This document shows, one piece after another, positions 51,934 to 61,348 of a DNA stretch of 64,000 nt; the first letter of the stretch is position 1; each line of letters opens with the position of its first letter. The position numbers and the translations under genes are program-made. Origin of the DNA: Burkholderia lata (lineage in GTDB: Bacteria > Pseudomonadota > Gammaproteobacteria > Burkholderiales > Burkholderiaceae); NCBI RefSeq assembly GCF_902499335.1, contig NZ_CABVQK010000008.1, positions 1 to 64,000 on the forward strand. The letters run 5' to 3'. Below the pieces are notes generated by a model. That model made no database searches, was not told the origin of the DNA, and saw only the letters and a list, made by a program, of their open reading frames with translations.

Positions 51934-53148
51934 TCAGAAGCGGTGGATCATGCCGACGCCGACGCCGATCTGGTTCTGCTTCGAACCTGCGCCCACGCCG
52001 TCGCCGATCGACGTCGTTGCAGCGATGATCTTGCCGCCGTTCAGCGTGTTGCCGCTCGAATGCTGGTACGCCTCAACTGCGTACAGGCCCGTGCGCTTCG
52101 ACAGGCTGTAGTACTGCGACAGCGTGACCTGGTGGTACTTGGCCGAGCTGGTGATGCCGTTCGACTGCGTTGCCGCCGTGTACGAGTAGCCCGCTGCGAA
52201 GTCCCACTGAGCGGCTGCCTTCCAGTGCAGCACGGCGCCTGCCGTGTTGAAGATGGCCGTGTTGCGGAACGCCGAACCCGTGCCCGGCGTGTACTGGACG
52301 TTCGAGTACGATGCCGAAATGTCCCATGCCGGCGTGAACTGGTAGCCCGCCGTCACGGCGATACGCTGCTGCGATTGCGCCGTCGCATAGCCGTTGTTGA
52401 TCGACGAAACTGCCGGCTGGTTGCCGTCGCCCGATGCCGTCAGGCCGTTCTGGACCGTCGAGTTCGCGCCCCACACGCCGCCGCCGAGCGTTGCGTTGTT
52501 GATCTTCTGATAGCCGACTGCGATGCCTGCCGGGCCGTTCAGGTACTGGATCGCCGCGCTCCACGTCGAGCCGCGGTTCGTTGCGCCTGCAACGCCGCCG
52601 AACGAGTACGAACCGCCGACCGTGACGCCGTAGAACTTCGGCGACATGTAGACGAGCGAGTTGTTCGCGCGGTAGCTGGTATCCAGCGAGTCGATATCGC
52701 CCGGGTGCGCGCCGTAGTAGCCGGTCAGCCAGGTCGTCGGGCTGTACGGCGACAGCAGCGTGTAGTACGCGGTGTACTGGCGGCCAGCCGTCAGCGTACC
52801 GTACGTGTTGTTGGTCAGGCCGACCCACGCTTGACGCGTGAAGATGCCGTTGGTCCACTGCGACGAGCCGTTAGCCGTGTTGACGCCGGCTTCCAACTGG
52901 AAAATCGCCTTCGTGCCGCCGCCGAGATCTTCGCTGCCCTTCAGGCCGAAGCGGCTGCCTGCCCACACGCCGGTGGACATTTGCACCTTCGAGTGACCAC
53001 CCGTGGTCGCACCGACTGCCGACGAGTTGTTCTGGTAAGCCAGACCGTTGTCGACGATACCGTACAGGGTCACGCTGCTCTGGGCGTGGGCGGCGGTAGC
53101 GGCTGCAAGGCCCACTGCCGTCATGGCGAAAGCGACGCGCTTTTTCAT
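51934..53148 (-). CDS. outer-membrane porin, OmpC-like (Burkholderia type)
   Basis: A 404-residue general porin of the beta-proteobacterial type: signal peptide 1-22 ('AHA-Q'), mature start 'QSSVTLYGIVDNGLAYQ', alternating beta-strands throughout, and the terminal phenylalanine required for insertion by the Bam complex. It should form a trimeric water-filled channel for small solutes. Codon use is strongly biased, as in highly expressed genes. It stands alone with a long AT-rich leader. Confidence 0.94.
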   Translation of the reverse strand: MKKRVAFAMTAVGLAAATAAHAQSSVTLYGIVDNGLAYQNNSSAVGATTGGHSKVQMSTGVWAGSRFGLKGSEDLGGGTKAIFQLEAGVNTANGSSQWTNGIFTRQAWVGLTNNTYGTLTAGRQYTAYYTLLSPYSPTTWLTGYYGAHPGDIDSLDTSYRANNSLVYMSPKFYGVTVGGSYSFGGVAGATNRGSTWSAAIQYLNGPAGIAVGYQKINNATLGGGVWGANSTVQNGLTASGDGNQPAVSSINNGYATAQSQQRIAVTAGYQFTPAWDISASYSNVQYTPGTGSAFRNTAIFNTAGAVLHWKAAAQWDFAAGYSYTAATQSNGITSSAKYHQVTLSQYYSLSKRTGLYAVEAYQHSSGNTLNGGKIIAATTSIGDGVGAGSKQNQIGVGVGMIHRF

Positions 53149-53637
53149 TGATTCTCCGTCCTCAAAGAATGATTTCTTTTCTGGTGTGGTTTTATGACTG
53201 ACACATGTGCGAGTACATGCCGACGGGATTCTGACGGATTACCGATTATTTCCCAACACGTGCAGTCGGTCATCGTATGATCGACGCAACGCACGGGTTC
53301 ACCAAGCAGTTACATAACACCTGAAAACGCTTACGCAGCGGGCCTTTCCGGCATTTCCCGGTGAAAACCCTAGCTTTACATTTTTACGGGTGCAACGCGA
53401 CCGTCGGATGTCGTCAGATGCCTTCGGCAACATACATCTTACAAATGCGCGACCGCGGCTGATACCACGATTCACGCCGCCGCGAAGGATCGCTGACGTT
53501 CATGACACCCACGTTTCGCGACACGAAATAATGAAAACGTTTTTAGTCGACGCGCGGGAGATGCGCGGGAGCGGCCCGGCGAACGCGGGCCGAGGGGCGA
53601 TGCCGGCACCTGTCGTGCCGGCATCGTTCAGTGCGAT
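53149..53637. other. porin upstream region and gap to the squalene synthase gene
   Basis: About 490 bp that are clearly richer in AT than the coding regions, as expected for the promoter region of a highly expressed porin. I cannot assign a single -35/-10 pair with confidence. A GTTA-CA-TAAC palindrome (around 53310) and a GC-rich hairpin (53599-53625) are present. No convincing gene is seen. Confidence 0.5.
53599..53625 (-). repeat. hairpin after the squalene/phytoene synthase gene
   Basis: GATGCCGGCAC and GTGCCGGCATC form a perfect 11-bp stem with a 5-nt loop, 13 bp after the synthase stop codon. It lacks a T-run, so it may be a transcript-stabilising end or an atypical terminator. Confidence 0.6.
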
Positions 53638-54702
53638 TCAGCGCGTGGCCGGTTGCACGAGATGCGCGTTCACGGCATCGGTGAGCGCGGTCATGCGCGC
53701 GCGAATCGCGGCATTCGAGCCGACCAGCGCGAGCGACGACGCCATGATCCGGTAGACGCGCTTTCTCGGCACCTTGGCCGGCTTCGCCGGATCGAGCCAC
53801 GCCATGTTGCCGGCCAGCAGTTCGAGCGTTTCGAGGCCGATCATGATCGGCCACAGGCACGCGAGCCGCAGTCGCACGAAGCGGCGCGGGATCGCAAGCG
53901 TATACAGGCACGCATCGCGATACTGGTCGAGCGTCGCGCGCAGCAGCTCGACGAGTACGCCGCGCGCGCGCGCCGACGCATCGGGCGCCAGCAGGTCGGC
54001 GACGCCGAGCCCGTGTGCGCCCAGCACGTCGTCGGGCAGGTAGCAGCGGCCGATGCGCAGATCCTTCCCGCAGTCGCGCAGGATGTTGGTCATCTGCAGC
54101 GCCTTGCCGAAACGGATGCCCTTCTCGCACATGTCCGGCAGGTTCCAGCGGCGCGCGGCCGGCGTGTGCATGCCCGTCATGTCGGTCCAGAACTCGCCCA
54201 CGCAGCCGGCCACGAGATACGTGTAGCGGTCGAGTTCGCCGCGCGTCGGCAGCGATGCGACCCGTCCCGACTGCTCGTCCGGGAACGTGCGCAGGTCGAA
54301 CACCATCCCCGCGGTCAGCGTCGCGACGACCTTGCGGATCGACGCGCGATCGGCATCCGGCTGCGTGCGCAGCAGCGCGAGCATCGGCTCCATCGAGCCG
54401 AGCAGCACGTGTTCGTGCGAATCGGTCTGCATCCGCGTCACGTCCTCGAGCGCGCGCGACAGCGCAATGCCGTCGCCGAGCCGTTCGACCTCGTCGCGCA
54501 GGTCGGTCAGCAACGCCGCCCGGCGATCGGGTGCGACGAGCGCGGTGTCGGCGATCGTGTCGGCCGCGCGCGCGAGCAGGTACGCAAGGCCGACCGGGTC
54601 GCGCATGCCGTCGGGCAGCACGCGCAGCGTCAGGTAGAAGGAGCGGGAAACGTTCTTCAGCAGGTCGCCGAGCAGGAAAGCGGAATCGGTTCGAGTCGTC
54701 AT
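53638..54702 (-). CDS. squalene/phytoene synthase family protein
   Basis: A 354-residue all-helical trans-isoprenyl diphosphate synthase. Both Asp-rich motifs are present: Asp48/Asp52 in 'ADTIAD' and Asp210/Asp214 in 'NILRDCGKD', followed by 'GRCYLP'. Such enzymes join two farnesyl or geranylgeranyl diphosphates head to head; in Burkholderia squalene for hopanoids is the usual product. No hopanoid or carotenoid genes are adjacent, so its pathway must be completed elsewhere. Start ATG at 54702; an upstream open frame has no family similarity. Confidence 0.9.
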   Translation of the reverse strand: MTTRTDSAFLLGDLLKNVSRSFYLTLRVLPDGMRDPVGLAYLLARAADTIADTALVAPDRRAALLTDLRDEVERLGDGIALSRALEDVTRMQTDSHEHVLLGSMEPMLALLRTQPDADRASIRKVVATLTAGMVFDLRTFPDEQSGRVASLPTRGELDRYTYLVAGCVGEFWTDMTGMHTPAARRWNLPDMCEKGIRFGKALQMTNILRDCGKDLRIGRCYLPDDVLGAHGLGVADLLAPDASARARGVLVELLRATLDQYRDACLYTLAIPRRFVRLRLACLWPIMIGLETLELLAGNMAWLDPAKPAKVPRKRVYRIMASSLALVGSNAAIRARMTALTDAVNAHLVQPATR

Positions 54703-55076
54703 GGGTCGGGAAAAATCGGCCGGCGCGGGTCCCGGGCGCACACGGGCGCCGGGCGCCCGCGCCGGCCCGCGAGTCGCCGCATCGTCGCGCCAGGCGGGCG
54801 TCGGCCCCGGCGCGGCGATGCAAAATTCCCGCAAGTTTAGTGCATCCGGCCCGCGCCCTGCCTGAGACGGCAGGAATGCGTCACGCCCCAGGCCGCAGCA
54901 ACCGCTCTTCCGCGGGCATCGCGCCCCAAAAATACTCAACGGAAAGGTCGAAGTAATACATATGTAATTATTCGGTGCGACGATCGCGTCCCATTCGACT
55001 CCGTGCGACACGGCACGACAGCCGCACCGCCGGAGCGATCGCCCCTTTCCGACTCTCGTTTCGAAGGTTCATCGAC

Positions 55077-56222
55077 ATGCTCTTCAAGCGCCCGACCTCC
55101 CTGCGCTACGTCCCGTTCGCCTGTGCCGCCGCGTTCCTGCTCGCCGCGTGCGGTGGCGACGACGACGTCGCGTCCGATCCCACCCAGCCGATTTCCGCGA
55201 AGGTCCAGGTGGTCGGCCATCGCGGCGCGAGCGCGCTGCGCCCCGAACACACACTCGCGTCGTACCGCAAGGCGATCGAGGACGGCGCCGACGTGATCGA
55301 ACCCGACCTCGTGTCGACCCGCGACGGCGTGCTCGTCGCGCGTCACGAGAACGAGATCTCGGGCACGACGAACGTGTCGACGCTGCCGCAGTTCGCGAGC
55401 CGCAAGGCGACCAAGACGATCGACGGCGCGGAACTGACGGGCTGGTTCACCGAGGATTTCACGCTCGCCGAGCTGAAGACGCTGCGCGCCCGCGAGCGCA
55501 TTCCGCAGGTCCGCCCCGCGAACACCGCGTACAACGACCAGTTCGAGATCCCGACGTTCGACGAGATCGTCGCGCTCGCGAAGCAGATGTCCGCGCAGAC
55601 CGGCCGCACGATCCACCTGTATCCGGAAACCAAGCATCCGACCTACTTCCAGTCGATCGGCCTGGCCCTCGAGGACCGTCTGGTCGATGCGCTGCTGAAG
55701 GATTCGTACACGGCACGCACCGCGACCGTCTACATCCAGTCGTTCGAGGTCGCGAACCTGAAGACGATCCGCAACCGGATCAAGTCGAGCCAGCCGAACT
55801 GGAAGCTCGTGCAGCTGATGGACGAAGCCGGCCAGCGCCCGTACGACTTCGTGAAGGCGAACGACAAGCGCACCTACGGCGACCTGTCGACGCGCGACGG
55901 CATGCGTGAGGTCGCGACCTATGCGAACGGCGTCGGCCCGTACAAGACGTCGATCATCGCGGTCGCCGCGGACGGCACGCTGCAGCAGCCGACGCCGTAC
56001 GTGCGCTACGCGCACGAGGCCGGCCTCGTCGTGCATCCGTACACGTTCCGCCCGGAGAACAACTTCCTGCCCGCGTCGCTGAAGGACGGCGGCACGCCGG
56101 CCACGCGCAACACGGCCGGCTCGGTGCGCGAGATCCAGGCGTACCTGCGCGCGGGCATCGACGGCTTCTTTACCGACGATCCGGCCGTCGGCCGCACGGC
56201 CGTCGATACGTTCAAGCGCTGA
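55077..56222 (+). CDS. glpQ: glycerophosphodiester phosphodiesterase (GlpQ-type lipoprotein)
   Basis: A 381-residue secreted enzyme: lipobox LAAC (Cys25) and a Gly/Asp-rich spacer, then the GDPD barrel. Active-site residues are visible: His48-Arg49 ('VGHRGAS'), His58, Glu75 and Asp77 ('VIEPDLV'), and His90 ('VARHENE'). It hydrolyses glycerophosphodiesters to glycerol-3-phosphate and an alcohol, giving phosphate and carbon from lipids. It is monocistronic and ends in a strong hairpin convergent with the rhodanese gene. Confidence 0.92.
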   Translation: MLFKRPTSLRYVPFACAAAFLLAACGGDDDVASDPTQPISAKVQVVGHRGASALRPEHTLASYRKAIEDGADVIEPDLVSTRDGVLVARHENEISGTTNVSTLPQFASRKATKTIDGAELTGWFTEDFTLAELKTLRARERIPQVRPANTAYNDQFEIPTFDEIVALAKQMSAQTGRTIHLYPETKHPTYFQSIGLALEDRLVDALLKDSYTARTATVYIQSFEVANLKTIRNRIKSSQPNWKLVQLMDEAGQRPYDFVKANDKRTYGDLSTRDGMREVATYANGVGPYKTSIIAVAADGTLQQPTPYVRYAHEAGLVVHPYTFRPENNFLPASLKDGGTPATRNTAGSVREIQAYLRAGIDGFFTDDPAVGRTAVDTFKR

Positions 56223-56249
56223 TCGCGCCGAACGTTCCCGCCATACGGC

Positions 56250-56287
56250 AACGGGGCGCGGCGCACTGCGTGCCGCCGCGCCCCGTT
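56250..56287. terminator. 14-bp stem hairpin between convergent glpQ and rhodanese genes
   Basis: AACGGGGCGCGGCG pairs perfectly with CGCCGCGCCCCGTT across a 10-nt loop; the ends AA and TT extend the stem. It is placed symmetrically between two convergent genes and probably acts for both, though the T-tracts are short. Confidence 0.65.
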
Positions 56288-56299
56288 ACGCCGCATCGG

Positions 56300-57928
56300 T
56301 CAGATCACGTTGAAGTGATGCGTGCCGTCCCGCTTCAACTGATCGACCAGCCCGTACTCCCAGTCGAGATACGCCTGCATCGCGGCCGCCGCATTGTCGG
56401 TGCCTTCGTACGGGCGGCGGTAGCGGTCGACGCGCGGTGACGCCAGATGCGTCTCGCCGCTTTCGAGCGGCAGCCCGGCCTCGATCCACGCAGCCGTACC
56501 ACCGGTGAGCACCGAGATGTCAGCCGAAGCCGGCAGCAGCGCACGCGCGTCATCCGCCGCGAATCGCGCCAGCAGGCTCGACCCGCACGTAAACACATAG
56601 CGCTTCGCGGCCGGAATCGCCGCGAGCGCGTCGCGCAACTGCGCACGCACGGCGAACCACGCGCCCGGGATATGGCGCTTCACGTAGTTCGCGCTGGCCG
56701 TCACGTCGACGATCGCCAGCTCGCCCGGCGCGGCCTCCTTCAGCCAGCCCGCGAGCGTCGCGGGCGATACGTCGGTCACGGTCGGCGTCGCCGGCACGTC
56801 GCGCGGCGGCTGGCCGCGCTCGCCGAACTTCGCCGTACCGTCCTCCGGCTCAACGACACGCACGTCCCAGCCCATCTGCGCGAGCCACGACGCGGTCATG
56901 TCGGCGCGCACGCCGTCGTCGTCGGCGAGCACGATCCGCGCACCGCGCACGGCCGCGTGATGATCGGTCTCCTGCACGAGCTGGCCGCCCGGCGTGCTCA
57001 GGAAGCCCGTCAGATGGCCGGCGTCATACTCCTCCGGCGTGCGCACGTCGAAGCGGTACAACGTGCGGCCCGGCGCTTCGAGTGCGGCGACATCCGCGAG
57101 CGCGATGCGCGGCACGCCCGCGCGTTCGGCCACCGCGCGCGCCGCCTGGCGTGCGCCGGCGCGCTGCGTCGCGTCGATGTCGTCCGGAAAGCGTCGCGCG
57201 GCGCCACGCTCGAGCGTCTGCCCGGCAAGCGTCCAGCCGATCGTGCCGTTGCGCAGCGCCGCGACCGGATTCGGCAGCCCCGCGTTGACGAGCGACTGCG
57301 TGCCGATGATGCTGCGCGTGCGGCCCGCGCAGTTGACGATCACCTGTGTCGCCGGGTTCGGTGCAAGCGCGCGCACGCGCAGCACGAGTTCCGCGCCCGG
57401 CACGCTCGTCGAGGTCGGGATGTTCATCGTCTGGTATTCGTCGAAACGGCGCGCGTCGACGATCACGACATCGGCCTTCGCGTCGATCAGCGCCTGCACC
57501 TCCTGCGCGGACAGCGACGGCGTATGCCGCTCGGCCTCGACCCATTCGCCGAACGACTTGCTCGGCACGTTCACGTCGATGAACAGTTCGCCGCCCGCGG
57601 CGAGCCAGCCCGCGAGGCCGCCGTCGAGCAGCCGCACGTCGGTATAGCCGAGTTGCGCGAGCTTCGCGGCCGCGCGCGGCGCGAGATCCTCGCCGCCCGC
57701 TTCGCCGAATACGACGATCGGCGTGTCGCGGCGCGGAATCCGCGTCCACGCGTCGAGTTCGAGTTTCGACAGCGGAAAGTTGGCGGCCCACAGCGGGTGG
57801 CCCTGCGCGTACGGATCTTCCTCGCGTACGTCGATCAGCGCGATCTCGTCGCGGGCAAGCAGGCGTGCGCGCACGTCCTGGTACGACGCGACGGGAAAGC
57901 GGGAAGTGGAATCGGCGGATTGCGTCAC
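56300..57928 (-). CDS. four-domain rhodanese-like sulfurtransferase
   Basis: A 542-residue protein made of four consecutive rhodanese modules (about 12-115, 138-245, 275-370 and 388-500). Only modules 2 and 4 keep the catalytic cysteine (Cys200 in 'VNCAGRTRS' and Cys448 in 'FTCGSSLL'); in module 1 the loop reads 'FGEAGG' and in module 3 'ADDDG', so these should be structural or binding units. The start is GTG at 57928. It lies 110 bp after the thiol dioxygenase gene on the same strand, a pairing that fits sulfane-sulfur transfer after cysteine or mercapto-acid oxidation. Confidence 0.9.
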   Translation of the reverse strand: MTQSADSTSRFPVASYQDVRARLLARDEIALIDVREEDPYAQGHPLWAANFPLSKLELDAWTRIPRRDTPIVVFGEAGGEDLAPRAAAKLAQLGYTDVRLLDGGLAGWLAAGGELFIDVNVPSKSFGEWVEAERHTPSLSAQEVQALIDAKADVVIVDARRFDEYQTMNIPTSTSVPGAELVLRVRALAPNPATQVIVNCAGRTRSIIGTQSLVNAGLPNPVAALRNGTIGWTLAGQTLERGAARRFPDDIDATQRAGARQAARAVAERAGVPRIALADVAALEAPGRTLYRFDVRTPEEYDAGHLTGFLSTPGGQLVQETDHHAAVRGARIVLADDDGVRADMTASWLAQMGWDVRVVEPEDGTAKFGERGQPPRDVPATPTVTDVSPATLAGWLKEAAPGELAIVDVTASANYVKRHIPGAWFAVRAQLRDALAAIPAAKRYVFTCGSSLLARFAADDARALLPASADISVLTGGTAAWIEAGLPLESGETHLASPRVDRYRRPYEGTDNAAAAMQAYLDWEYGLVDQLKRDGTHHFNVI

Positions 57929-58038
57929 GGTGTCTCTGTCTTGATTGAATGCGTTGAAGTCGGTGAAGAAAGCGGAACGGATGAATCGTGGGCCCGCCGG
58001 CGCATGCGCGGCAACCGGCCGCGCCGGCGGGCGTTGCA

Positions 58039-58605
58039 TCAGGCGTTCGAATAGCCCGACACGAAAGGCTTCACGGTGCCGTCGTCCAGGTACACCGCGC
58101 GCTCGACCTTGCCGATGTTCGCGCCGTACACGTGGATGCTGATCGATACCTGGTCGGCGAACGCGTTGGTCACGCGGTGGACGTCGCCGATGCGCGGCGA
58201 CACGGCCTCGATTTCGCCCGGCTGCAGCCGCACGGCTTCGCCGGACGGCACCGGCTTGCCCGCTGCATCGAACCGGTACGGCTGCGAGAATTCGCCGCCG
58301 CGCAGCATCCCGATCAGCCCCCACACCGTGTGGTTGTGGATCGGCGTCGTCTGGCCGGGCCCCCACACGAAGCTGACGACCGAGAACCGCTCGTCCGGGT
58401 CGAGATGCAGCAGGTACTGCCGATAGCGCGCGGGGTCGGGCTGCGCGAATGCGTCGGGTAACCAGTCGTCGTGTTCGACGAGCGCCGCGAGCAGCGCGCC
58501 GCCCTCGTCGAGGATGCGCGCCTCGTTCGCGCCGGACGCGAGCAGCGCGCCCAGACCGTCGACGAACGGCCGCAACGGCGTCTGATGCAACGAAAGCGTA
58601 CTCAT
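58039..58605 (-). CDS. cysteine dioxygenase-type thiol dioxygenase
   Basis: A 188-residue cupin of the cysteine dioxygenase family. The iron ligands His90, His92 ('PIHNHTVWG') and His143 ('DVHRV') are present. It oxidises cysteine or 3-mercaptopropionate to the sulfinate with O2; bacterial enzymes of this size can prefer either. ATG 58605 has GAGGAG upstream. It is divergent from a CysB-like LysR regulator only 74 bp away and heads a two-gene unit with the quadruple rhodanese. Confidence 0.9.
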   Translation of the reverse strand: MSTLSLHQTPLRPFVDGLGALLASGANEARILDEGGALLAALVEHDDWLPDAFAQPDPARYRQYLLHLDPDERFSVVSFVWGPGQTTPIHNHTVWGLIGMLRGGEFSQPYRFDAAGKPVPSGEAVRLQPGEIEAVSPRIGDVHRVTNAFADQVSISIHVYGANIGKVERAVYLDDGTVKPFVSGYSNA

Positions 58606-58617
58606 CGGCTGACTCCT

Positions 58618-58639
58618 CGAATATGATGCCGAATATGAT
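58618..58639. promoter_or_regulatory. direct repeat CGAATATGAT (two copies) in the divergent promoter
   Basis: Two identical 10-bp words start 12 bp apart (58618 and 58630), in a 74-bp gap between the thiol dioxygenase and LysR genes. They are far richer in AT than the surroundings. They may be LysR contact sites or duplicated promoter elements for the dioxygenase (minus strand). Confidence 0.55.
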
Positions 58640-58679
58640 AGATCGTCATGATGCACCCGAAAGACCATGCAGAACAAAC

Positions 58680-59597
58680 ATGAAAATTAGCGATATCGAC
58701 GCTTTTGCAGCGGTCGTCCGCTGCCAGACCCTGAGCCAGGCCGCGGCCGAGCTCGGGATGACGCAGCCGGCGATCACGCGGCGCGTCCAGAATCTCGAGG
58801 AAGCGCTCGGCGTGATCCTGCTCGATCGCAACACGAAACCGCCGCGCCCGACCGACATCGGCCGGCAGGTGTTCGAGCAGTGTCGCGCGATCCTGCGCGA
58901 AGTCGATGCGCTGCGCGAGCTGACGGCCGGCGAGCAGCCGCCCGCCGGCGAATTCCGGATCGGGCTCACGCAGGGCCTCGGCGAGCTGATGCTGCCCGCG
59001 CTGATCGCCGAACTCGCCGCGCAGTGGCCCGCGCTCGCGACGCAGGTCACGACCGCGTGGGGCGGCATGCTCGTCGAGCGCGTCGCCCGCCGCGAACTCG
59101 ATGCGGCGCTCGTGTTCCTCGCGAGCGAAATGGTGCTGCCCGCGCAGGTCGAGGGCGAACGGCTGCTGGCCACGCGGCTCGTCGCGGTCGGCCGCAAGGG
59201 TGACTGGCCGCGCCGCAGCTACCGGCTCGCCGATTGCCACGCGCGCGGCTGGGTGCTCAATCCGGACGGCTGCGGTTTTCGCGCGGGCTTGCGGCGCGCG
59301 CTCGACGCGCAGGGCCTGCCGATGCCGGTCACGCTCGACACCTACGGCCGCGACCTGCAGTTGCAGAGCGTCGCGAACGGCTTCGGCATCGGGCTGATGC
59401 CGCTGCCGCTCGTCGAAGGCAGCCCGCTGCGCGATGCGCTCGACATCGTGCCACTCGCCGATTTCAAGCCGCAGATCGATCTGTGGTTGCTGCGCCGGCA
59501 CGATGCGGCTCGCTTCGACGCGCCGCTCGCCGCCGTTGCCGCGCATGCGCGCACGGCGTTCGCATTGCCCGAGCAAGCGCACGGCAAGGCTGCGTGA
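58680..59597 (+). CDS. LysR family regulator, CysB-like
   Basis: A 305-residue LysR-type regulator: winged helix about 1-60 ('TLSQAAAELGMTQPAITRRVQNLE') and co-inducer domain about 88-295. Divergence from the thiol dioxygenase and proximity to organosulfur genes suggest a CysB/Cbl/SsuR-like role in sulfur control, but the sequence alone does not prove that branch. It is convergent with the SfnB-like flavin enzyme gene. Confidence 0.9.
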   Translation: MKISDIDAFAAVVRCQTLSQAAAELGMTQPAITRRVQNLEEALGVILLDRNTKPPRPTDIGRQVFEQCRAILREVDALRELTAGEQPPAGEFRIGLTQGLGELMLPALIAELAAQWPALATQVTTAWGGMLVERVARRELDAALVFLASEMVLPAQVEGERLLATRLVAVGRKGDWPRRSYRLADCHARGWVLNPDGCGFRAGLRRALDAQGLPMPVTLDTYGRDLQLQSVANGFGIGLMPLPLVEGSPLRDALDIVPLADFKPQIDLWLLRRHDAARFDAPLAAVAAHARTAFALPEQAHGKAA

Positions 59598-59664
59598 CCG
59601 TACCGGGCGGCAACGGCATCGCGCCGCCCGATCGACGCCCGCGCCCGCGCCAGCCCTGCTCCGC

Positions 59665-61035
59665 TCACACATCGCCGCGGCCGCGTCCGGTCTCGTTGAC
59701 CGGCGCCCCGCCCGTCTCCGCCTCCGCGTCGCCCTTCGGTTCGTCTTTCGTCTCGCCCCGGCTCGCCGCTTCGAGTACCGCACGCCCCGCCGCCGCCGCG
59801 ATCGCATCGTCCTGCGGCGTATGCACGCGGCTGCACAGCACGTCGCGATAGTGGCGTTCGAGCGGATTAGCGCGGCTCAGCCCGTGATTGCCCGACAGCT
59901 TCAGCGCCTGCTCGACCACGCGGATCGCGTGCTCAGTCACGGTGCGCTTGACGAGGCCACTCGTCGTGACCGCCGGTGCATTGCCCTCGTCGGTGCGCGC
60001 GACGTGATCGTCGAGCAGCACGCGGTTCGCATGCAGCCAGCCCTCGATTTCGCCGACCGCTTCCTGCACGCGCGGCAGCGTCGCGAGCGGCGCGCCCAGC
60101 CCGCTCGGCGCACGTGTCGTCGCGAACCCGACCAGCCAGTCGCGCGACGCACGTGCCACCGCGTCGTACAGGCTGCCGAGCAACGCAACCATCCACGCCT
60201 GCTGGTCGGCCTGCGCGTCGGCATCCGCATGAGTCGCGGCCGACACGGCCCATGCGTCCGGCGCGCGTACGTCGACCGCGTGATCGGCCGACAGCCGCAC
60301 ACCGTCGAACACGACCTCATGGCTGCCTGACGCACGCAGGCCGAGGTGATTCCAGCTTTCGATCACGCGGATGCGATCGCCATCCGCATCGCGGTCGCGC
60401 GGCACGAGAAACACGCCGACCCGCGGCGCCGGTTCATCGGTGCGCGCCCATACGGCCAGCCAGCGCAGCGCCGGGATCCCGGTGCTGTACAGCTTGTGGC
60501 CGGACAGCCGCCAGCCGTCGCCGTCGCGCCTTGCAATGGTTTCCGGCAGGCCGCCGCGCGACGGCGAACCGAGTGCAGGCTCGACGCGCAGCGCGTTGAT
60601 CAGCGCACCGTGCGTGACCGCGCTGTCGAACACCGCGCGCCGCACGTGCGCCGGCCAGCGGTTGTCGGCACGCGCGAGCGCGCGATGCTGCAGGTAGGTC
60701 ATCGTCAGCACCAGCGCGGTCGCCGGATCGGCCCGCGCGACGGCGGCCACGATCCGGCTCGCCTGCGCGAGCGTCGTACCGGCGCCGCCATGCTCGCGCG
60801 GCACGACCTGTGCGATCAGCCCGGCGCGATGCAGCCGCGCGAAGTTCTCGTGCGGAAAGCGGCCGTCGACGTCGTTGCGGGCCGCATCGGCGGCCAGCTC
60901 CGGCGCGAGGCGGTCGAGCAGCGCGGCGACGCGTGCGTCGTCGGCATCGGCATCGGCATCTTCGGTGGGCAGGAGGCGCAGCGAACGCGGCTGTGGCTGC
61001 GGCGACGGCGAGGAAGCGGCAAGGCTGGCGGACAT
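59665..61035 (-). CDS. acyl-CoA dehydrogenase-fold flavin enzyme, SfnB-like
   Basis: A 456-residue member of the acyl-CoA dehydrogenase superfamily in the SfnB/DszC/DmoA-associated branch (sulfur acquisition oxidoreductase). Typical phrases include 'VPREHGGAGTTLAQASRIV' and 'GWRLSGHKLYSTGIPAL'. SfnB-type proteins help release sulfur from dimethylsulfone and sulfonates, using reduced flavin. Start ATG at 61035, the frame being open upstream without homologous residues. It is divergent from the SsuD-like monooxygenase. A Lys/Glu-rich variable tail follows residue 425. Confidence 0.87.
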   Translation of the reverse strand: MSASLAASSPSPQPQPRSLRLLPTEDADADADDARVAALLDRLAPELAADAARNDVDGRFPHENFARLHRAGLIAQVVPREHGGAGTTLAQASRIVAAVARADPATALVLTMTYLQHRALARADNRWPAHVRRAVFDSAVTHGALINALRVEPALGSPSRGGLPETIARRDGDGWRLSGHKLYSTGIPALRWLAVWARTDEPAPRVGVFLVPRDRDADGDRIRVIESWNHLGLRASGSHEVVFDGVRLSADHAVDVRAPDAWAVSAATHADADAQADQQAWMVALLGSLYDAVARASRDWLVGFATTRAPSGLGAPLATLPRVQEAVGEIEGWLHANRVLLDDHVARTDEGNAPAVTTSGLVKRTVTEHAIRVVEQALKLSGNHGLSRANPLERHYRDVLCSRVHTPQDDAIAAAAGRAVLEAASRGETKDEPKGDAEAETGGAPVNETGRGRGDV

Positions 61036-61348
61036 CGAAACGGATTCCCTGGGTAATGCCGAAAGGCGGCAACCGCGGCAAAAGCCGCAACTAGCGGCAA
61101 TCGAGCGCCACGCGGCGCGGCTTCTCATGAAGTCGGCGATCTGGAACACGCGGCGCCGGATGCACCGGCGCCCGCGCGCCCGATCGTTCGTGAGCCCACA
61201 GCGTATGCGCAGCACACCCCCGCCCAAACCATGCAAATCTGATATTCAAATCGGGATTGATTATTTCCGTTTCGCATGATCCCGGCGTTAACCTGCGCTC
61301 CATTCCTGCCCGGCCACGCGCCGGGACGTCCCTGCACCGGAGACCCAG
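61036..61348. other. divergent promoter region of the organosulfur genes
   Basis: About 313 bp between the SfnB-like and SsuD-like genes. The part near 61235-61280 is AT-rich and contains TCAA-ATCGGGA-TTGA (inverted 4-bp ends), a loose LysR-type pattern. I see no firm -35/-10 boxes. Control by sulfur status through a CysB-like protein would be expected here. Confidence 0.45.

Noticed and set aside
53390-53755. A 121-codon plus-strand frame in the porin upstream region
   Set aside because: It runs into the antisense of the squalene synthase gene, lacks a ribosome site and has no coding-like residue pattern.
61235-61280. TCAA-ATCGGGA-TTGA taken as a definite CysB/LysR site
   Set aside because: The arms are only 4 bp and LysR sites are degenerate; kept only as a remark in the intergenic entry.
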